From Spirochaetaceae bacterium (GTDB taxonomy: Bacteria; Spirochaetota; Spirochaetia; Treponematales; Breznakiellaceae): 7,509 nt of DNA. Under the pieces are notes generated by a model that made no database searches, was not told where the DNA came from, and saw only the letters and a program-made list of their open reading frames with translations. How positions within the stretch are numbered: the first letter of the stretch is position 1; each line of letters begins with the position of its first letter. The stretch is from positions 1-7,509 of the forward strand of contig JAIRMP010000184.1 in assembly GCA_031258615.1 (NCBI GenBank), read 5' to 3'. The position numbers were made by a program, and so were the translations under genes. Below, piece after piece: positions 5,997 to 7,509 of the stretch.

Positions 5997-6665
5997 TTAC
6001 CCGTCTGTTGTGCTCAGCATATCCAGGCTCAACGATGTATGCCGCGTTCTGTACCGGTTTTTCTCGAACAGGCCGATGCCTATGTTGTGCTTGCGTTCTA
6101 CGTCCAGTGTTGAAGGCGGGCCGTGTCCGGGTAGTACGATATAGTTTCCGTGCAGCGTGAATATCTTGTTCTGTATCATCGTGATCTGTCGCATCGCGCT
6201 GTACGCGCTGTCCGTCCGCCCGGTAAGCCCTGCCGAAAGCACGTCTCCCGTAAAAAGCAGATGTTCAATGATGTAAACGACTGAATCTATAGAATGACCC
6301 GGAACGGAAACAACCTTGATCGTAAAGCCGCCTATATTGATCGTGTCGCCGTCACGCACAACGTTTGTTTTGTAGTCCATGATCATGCTTTTTGCGGAAT
6401 AAATATCGACATTGTAGATGCGTTTTAACGAAGGCAGTCCTTTGATGTGGGTGGGATGGTTGTGCGTAATCAGAATACCTTTCAGGCTGTACCCGTTGCC
6501 TTCAATAAAATCAAGAATCGTTTCGTCCATGTAGCCGGGGTCTATTACCAGCGCGTCACGAGGAATACTTTTCGCGTCAGTGCCGCCCGGCACATCGTTG
6601 AGGTCGCTGCCAACCATGTAACAGTTGCATAAACCCTGTTTGCAGTAATAAAAAGACAGTTCCAT
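5997..6665 (-). CDS. Metallo-beta-lactamase-fold hydrolase (glyoxalase II-like), variant metal motif
   Basis: 222 residues with the order of an MBL-fold hydrolase: a beta-strand start; ALVIDPGY (38-45); the metal motif THNHPTHIKG (67-76); VPGHSIDSVVY (121-131, His124); LLFTGDVLSAG (136-146, Asp141); and VLPGHGPPS (177-185, His181). These correspond to the five metal-binding blocks of glyoxalase II-type enzymes. The first block reads H-N-H-P-T-H, so the Asp of HxHxDH is replaced by Thr72, while all three His remain. That should weaken or remove the second metal site. A two-Cys segment near the N-terminus (Cys8, Cys13, Cys15) is also present. It starts five bases after the pentapeptide-repeat gene and is probably co-transcribed with it. 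The substrate cannot be inferred; a thioester or other hydrolase is possible. Confidence 0.82.
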   Translation of the reverse strand: MELSFYYCKQGLCNCYMVGSDLNDVPGGTDAKSIPRDALVIDPGYMDETILDFIEGNGYSLKGILITHNHPTHIKGLPSLKRIYNVDIYSAKSMIMDYKTNVVRDGDTINIGGFTIKVVSVPGHSIDSVVYIIEHLLFTGDVLSAGLTGRTDSAYSAMRQITMIQNKIFTLHGNYIVLPGHGPPSTLDVERKHNIGIGLFEKNRYRTRHTSLSLDMLSTTDG

Positions 6666-6670
6666 AACCT

Positions 6671-7258
6671 TTAACTTTCCATTTTGAAGAATGCGTCTTT
6701 TGTGTTTGAATACTTAAAGCTGACGCCGTCCCACTCAACATTAAAAAAGTGTACGTTTTTCAAATTACAATCTTCTATGCTTGTCTGCACCAGTTTTGCC
6801 ATGCTGAAACGGCTGTTATAAAGGTTTGAATGATCGAATGAAGATGCGGAAACAGAGGCGCCGTTAAAATTCAAATGTACCAGCTCCGAATCGTTAAATT
6901 TGCAGTTTTCAAAAGTGCAGCCGCCAAAGGACAAAAACTGTAGATCACAGTTTGAAAAATCACAGTCATTAAAAACAGAACCGTCGAAAAAAACCATACG
7001 GGCCAGAACTCCTCTGAACAGGCAGCTTTTGAAGCAGTCTTCCGTAAAATTGCAGCCGTAAAAATGTTTTGATGAAAAATCATGGTATTCAAAGCTTAAA
7101 TGCGCCGCACCAAGATCGCAGATTGTATTTTTGCCAAAAATATCCGCGGCAATACGGCGGGCCTCCTGCCGCGGGTCGGCGCAGTGCAGCCCGCAAAGTT
7201 CAGAGCCGCTGATAGCCCCGTTGCCGCATCCCGCCGCACAGGGCGTCCTCTTAAACAT
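6671..7258 (-). CDS. Pentapeptide-repeat protein with N-terminal Cys/His cluster
   Basis: 195 residues. From about 57 to 190 the protein follows the five-residue rhythm of pentapeptide repeats with Phe or Leu at the centre, for example FNDCDFSNCDLQFLSF and FENCKFNDSELVHLNF (about 96-130). This predicts a right-handed quadrilateral beta-helix. Such proteins usually work by binding partners, not by catalysis. Before it, Cys7, Cys11, Cys22, His25 and Cys26 form a compact cluster (C-x3-C-x10-C-x2-H-C) that could bind zinc. The start is fixed by an in-frame TAA six bases upstream. No ribosome-binding site lies at a usual distance (GGGGAGG is about 14 bases away), and a strong promoter sits against the ATG. 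The MBL gene follows five bases later. The partner and role are unknown; resistance to gyrase poisons, as in Qnr/MfpA, is only one possibility. Confidence 0.8.
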   Translation of the reverse strand: MFKRTPCAAGCGNGAISGSELCGLHCADPRQEARRIAADIFGKNTICDLGAAHLSFEYHDFSSKHFYGCNFTEDCFKSCLFRGVLARMVFFDGSVFNDCDFSNCDLQFLSFGGCTFENCKFNDSELVHLNFNGASVSASSFDHSNLYNSRFSMAKLVQTSIEDCNLKNVHFFNVEWDGVSFKYSNTKDAFFKMES

Positions 7259-7264
7259 TGTTTA

Positions 7265-7293
7265 ATGATACGCCTCCCCGCCCCTCGTTTCAA
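7265..7293 (-). promoter_or_regulatory. sigma70-type promoter directly against a start codon
   Basis: Minus-strand TTGAAA (7293-7288; five of six), a 17-base spacer, and TATCAT (7270-7265; five of six) are followed by only six bases (TAAACA) before the ATG at 7258. The usual initiation distance puts the transcription start at the A of the ATG. The GGGGAGG that might have served as a ribosome-binding site lies inside the promoter spacer and would not be in the RNA. Confidence 0.55.
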
Positions 7294-7425
7294 GCCCACA
7301 GAGATTGTTGCAAAAATTTCGCCTAAGGACCCGCTGTTTACGACAGTTTGGCGATCCGAATAAGGGATTGCTGGCAAGACCAGGGCTGGGAAACTGTGGG
7401 TGGAGCGGAGCGTGGGAAGGAGTAG

Positions 7426-7481
7426 AAACCGCGAAGCGGTTTGCCGCTGTGGGTTGTGCCGGTGACACAACCCACACGCGG
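7426..7481. repeat. Palindromic repeat, third copy of the GAA-hairpin family
   Basis: AAACCGC-GAA-GCGGTTT (7426-7442) is followed by an 11-base stem TGTGGGTTGTG / CACAACCCACA (7448-7458 / 7466-7476) and CGCGG. The order and much of the sequence match 511-567 in the composite element (GCCGCTGTG...GTTGTGCC...CACAACCCACACGCGG). The copy probably continues beyond the window. The rest of this spacer (7294-7425) shows a distant inverted pair, CCCACAG (7295-7301) and CTGTGGG (7394-7400), and small hairpins, with no gene. Confidence 0.6.
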
Positions 7482-7509
7482 TACGAAGGAGCCAAAGTGC
7501 CCAAGCCCG

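Noticed and set aside
425..7481. CRISPR array
   Set aside because: The repeats are few, far apart, unequal in length and internally palindromic, with no regular spacers and no cas genes.
7262..7504. 80-codon minus-strand frame upstream of the pentapeptide-repeat gene
   Set aside because: It crosses the third palindromic repeat (YRVWVVSPAQP matches the translation of the first copy) and overlaps the promoter. Most likely non-coding.

Overview
All recognisable genes lie on the minus strand, so the window reads from its right edge to its left. The wording of MutS, plus the pairing of clean housekeeping genes with GC-rich palindromic repeats in the spacers, suggests a spirochaete, probably Treponema-like (the gut-associated treponemes come to mind). 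This assignment rests on recalled family resemblance, not on a search, and is held with moderate confidence.

Layout, in transcription order: (1) 7509-7259, a spacer holding a palindromic repeat and a strong sigma70-type promoter that sits directly against the next start codon. (2) 7258-5997, a two-gene unit: a pentapeptide-repeat protein with an N-terminal Cys/His cluster, then a metallo-beta-lactamase-fold hydrolase five bases later. (3) 5996-5772, a spacer made largely of nested palindromes. (4) 5771-1434 and on to 652, a long unit: a small four-helix membrane protein, mutS (overlapping it by 11 bases), a roughly 460-base gap with a transposase fragment and an uncertain 85-codon frame, surE, and a PlsC-type acyltransferase overlapping surE as ATGA. 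(5) 692-425, a composite inverted-repeat element into which the plsC frame runs. (6) 400-1, a separate promoter, a roughly 200-base structured leader with a U8 tract, a 36-codon small ORF with a good ribosome-binding site, and the first seven codons of a gene that leaves the window.

Functionally, MutS (mismatch recognition), SurE (5'-nucleotidase) and PlsC (phosphatidic acid synthesis) are housekeeping genes that share a transcript without sharing a pathway. The pentapeptide/MBL pair and the small-ORF unit are the less understood parts. Strong Shine-Dalgarno sequences are visible only for the two left-most frames. Most other starts appear to rely on overlap with the upstream gene or possibly on leaderless initiation.

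The best leads are a hairpin repeat family with compensatory base changes between three spacers, the repeat element that supplies the C-terminus of PlsC, the leader plus small ORF at the left edge, and an MBL protein lacking the Asp of its HxHxDH motif. I see no clear defence system, CRISPR array or intact mobile element.
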